NCBI RefSeq assembly: GCF_009176305.1
Contig: NZ_BLAJ01000005.1
Span: 186,001 to 250,000, forward strand
Length of the DNA stretch: 64,000 nucleotides
Direction of reading: 5' to 3'
From: Martinezella dioscoreae
GTDB taxonomy: Bacteria; Pseudomonadota; Alphaproteobacteria; Rhizobiales; Rhizobiaceae
This document shows, piece by piece, positions 63,198-64,000 of the stretch (positions within the stretch are counted from its first letter, which is position 1; every line of letters starts with the position of its first letter). Position numbers and translations under genes: made by a program. The notes under the pieces are model-generated. The model was not told where the DNA came from, ran no database searches, and saw only the letters and a program-made list of their open reading frames with translations.

Positions 63198-64000
63198 AGA
63201 TGCCACCAGCGTTTTCGCGGCACGGCCTCCGGCTCAGCCGCGATATCGCCATCGGGCTTCGGCAGCGGCGCTTGCCCCATCGCTTCGGCCACACGACCGA
63301 GCGCCAGCTCGATATTGCGCAATGGCTGTAATTGCGCCTCCGACATCTCCTTGATGGCGGCAATCGCTGGTGCCAGCTCGGCGCGTACGACGTCCTCCGG
63401 CGCGCGGATTTCCTCGAGCTTCTTGCCGACATTCTCGACGGCAGTACCGAATGTGCCGATGATCTCCGAAAGCTGCGATGTCGTCGTCGTCAACTGGGCG
63501 GCTGCGTCGTTGATCGGGGTTACCGCCTGCTTCGCCAGCAATTCCAGGATCTTGTTGATCTCCTGGCCATTGCGCTCGGCCTGCCGCGCGATCTCCTCGA
63601 ACCCTTCCGACAGCATCTGATTGCTGACGCGGCGGTAATGGGAGAATTCGCGCGAGGAGGAATCGAGTTCCGTGCGGACACGCCGCGTCATCTCGGCAAG
63701 CTCATGGCGTACGCTGCGTTCGATGTCGATCGGATCGCGCCGCATCTGGTTGAAGAGGATGCGCAGCGTCACGCCGGCAATCGTCGAGGTAACCGCGATG
63801 CCGAAATTGCGGACGATGGTTTCGATCGATGTTTCCCCGGCAAAGAGATAGAGCGATACGCCGAGACTCGATAGGGTGAAGAGAAAACCCATGTAATAGA
63901 GGTTGTCGCCCGCCTGCTCATTGTGCAGCCGGAACCCGGCAACGGCCAGCGATACGATGAAGTAGATCCCCATCAACACCAGCGGCACGCCGGTCACGAC
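63191..64000 (-). CDS. MotA/ExbB/ZorA-like membrane protein (5' end missing)
   Basis: At least 269 residues visible; the start is beyond the right edge. Membrane helices are at VPLVLMGIYFIVSLAVAGF and MGFLFTLSSLGVSLYLFA, and a third, FGIAVTSTIAGVTLRILFNQM, resembles the MotA/TolQ proton-channel proteins with its Thr/Ser-rich face. A long amphipathic cytoplasmic tail follows (RRVRTELDSSSREF, later coiled-coil stretches such as EEIARQAERNGQEINKILELL). Such tailed proteins include ZorA. It overlaps the MotB-like gene by 7 bases, so the two are coupled. Confidence 0.78.
   Translation of the reverse strand, partial: VVTGVPLVLMGIYFIVSLAVAGFRLHNEQAGDNLYYMGFLFTLSSLGVSLYLFAGETSIETIVRNFGIAVTSTIAGVTLRILFNQMRRDPIDIERSVRHELAEMTRRVRTELDSSSREFSHYRRVSNQMLSEGFEEIARQAERNGQEINKILELLAKQAVTPINDAAAQLTTTTSQLSEIIGTFGTAVENVGKKLEEIRAPEDVVRAELAPAIAAIKEMSEAQLQPLRNIELALGRVAEAMGQAPLPKPDGDIAAEPEAVPRKRWWHLW

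Noticed and set aside
62184..64000. Complete Zorya defence system
   Set aside because: Only the two motor-like genes are visible; no zorC, zorD or zorE homologue is present downstream, so the system was not called.

Overview
The window looks like chromosomal DNA of an alphaproteobacterium in the Rhizobiaceae, most likely Rhizobium. The basis is high GC with strong GC-ending codon preference, the dgt-argS-SPOR-nagZ-scpA-scpB-tatA cluster, an ExoR regulator, a RopA-type porin, a PopZ-like polar protein, a B12-dependent ribonucleotide reductase (nrdJ) and a Pho-box-controlled ugp transporter. No genus-specific marker was compared, so the genus is an inference. There is no rRNA operon, CRISPR array, integrase, transposase or prophage.

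Layout. 1-9.1 kb: a minus-strand housekeeping run for nucleotide pool control, Arg-tRNA charging, cell-envelope/septal functions, chromosome segregation and Tat secretion. 9.4-13.5 kb: an A-type Fe-S carrier, exonuclease III, exoR and a FadL-type outer-membrane protein. 13.9-18.7 kb: valS, a popZ-like gene and a pcm-like methyltransferase, with no tolC between the last two. 19.0-25.8 kb: the least dense part. It holds a Rap1a/Tai-like secreted protein, two candidate small membrane ORFs, a candidate sRNA with a near-ideal sigma70 promoter, tRNA-Cys, a GNAT relic, a porin, two low-complexity secreted proteins (Arg/Asp/Trp-rich and His-rich), small membrane proteins and tRNA-Asn. 26.1-30.9 kb: ugpBAE facing a separately transcribed ugpC, each unit with its own Pho-box-like site. 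31-40 kb: photolyase, SDR, a cysK-alaX-sseA-GNAT row, alanine dehydrogenase with a divergent Lrp regulator, and a PilZ protein. 40.7-48.5 kb: a periplasmic 2',3'-cyclic nucleotidase, the lysR/azoR and tetR/SDR divergent pairs, hlyU, ilvA and a lipoprotein. 48.5-56.7 kb: tRNA-Leu, wrbA, a MoCF-domain protein, a universal stress protein, gpt and nrdJ with NrdR-box-like palindromes upstream. 57-64 kb: a phosphotransferase-fold protein whose expected catalytic Asp is Asn, an acyltransferase, a secreted esterase, an ABC-F ATPase and, cut by the window edge, a MotA/ExbB/ZorA-like plus MotB/OmpA/ZorB-like gene pair.

Most of the window is ordinary core genome. The leads most worth following are the truncated ion-motor pair at the right edge, the candidate sRNA and small ORFs at 19-20.3 kb, the two-unit Pho-controlled ugp system, the NrdR palindromes before nrdJ, the cysK-alaX coupling and the tandem TetR operators. 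All motif and structure calls were made by eye, with no database search or folding program.
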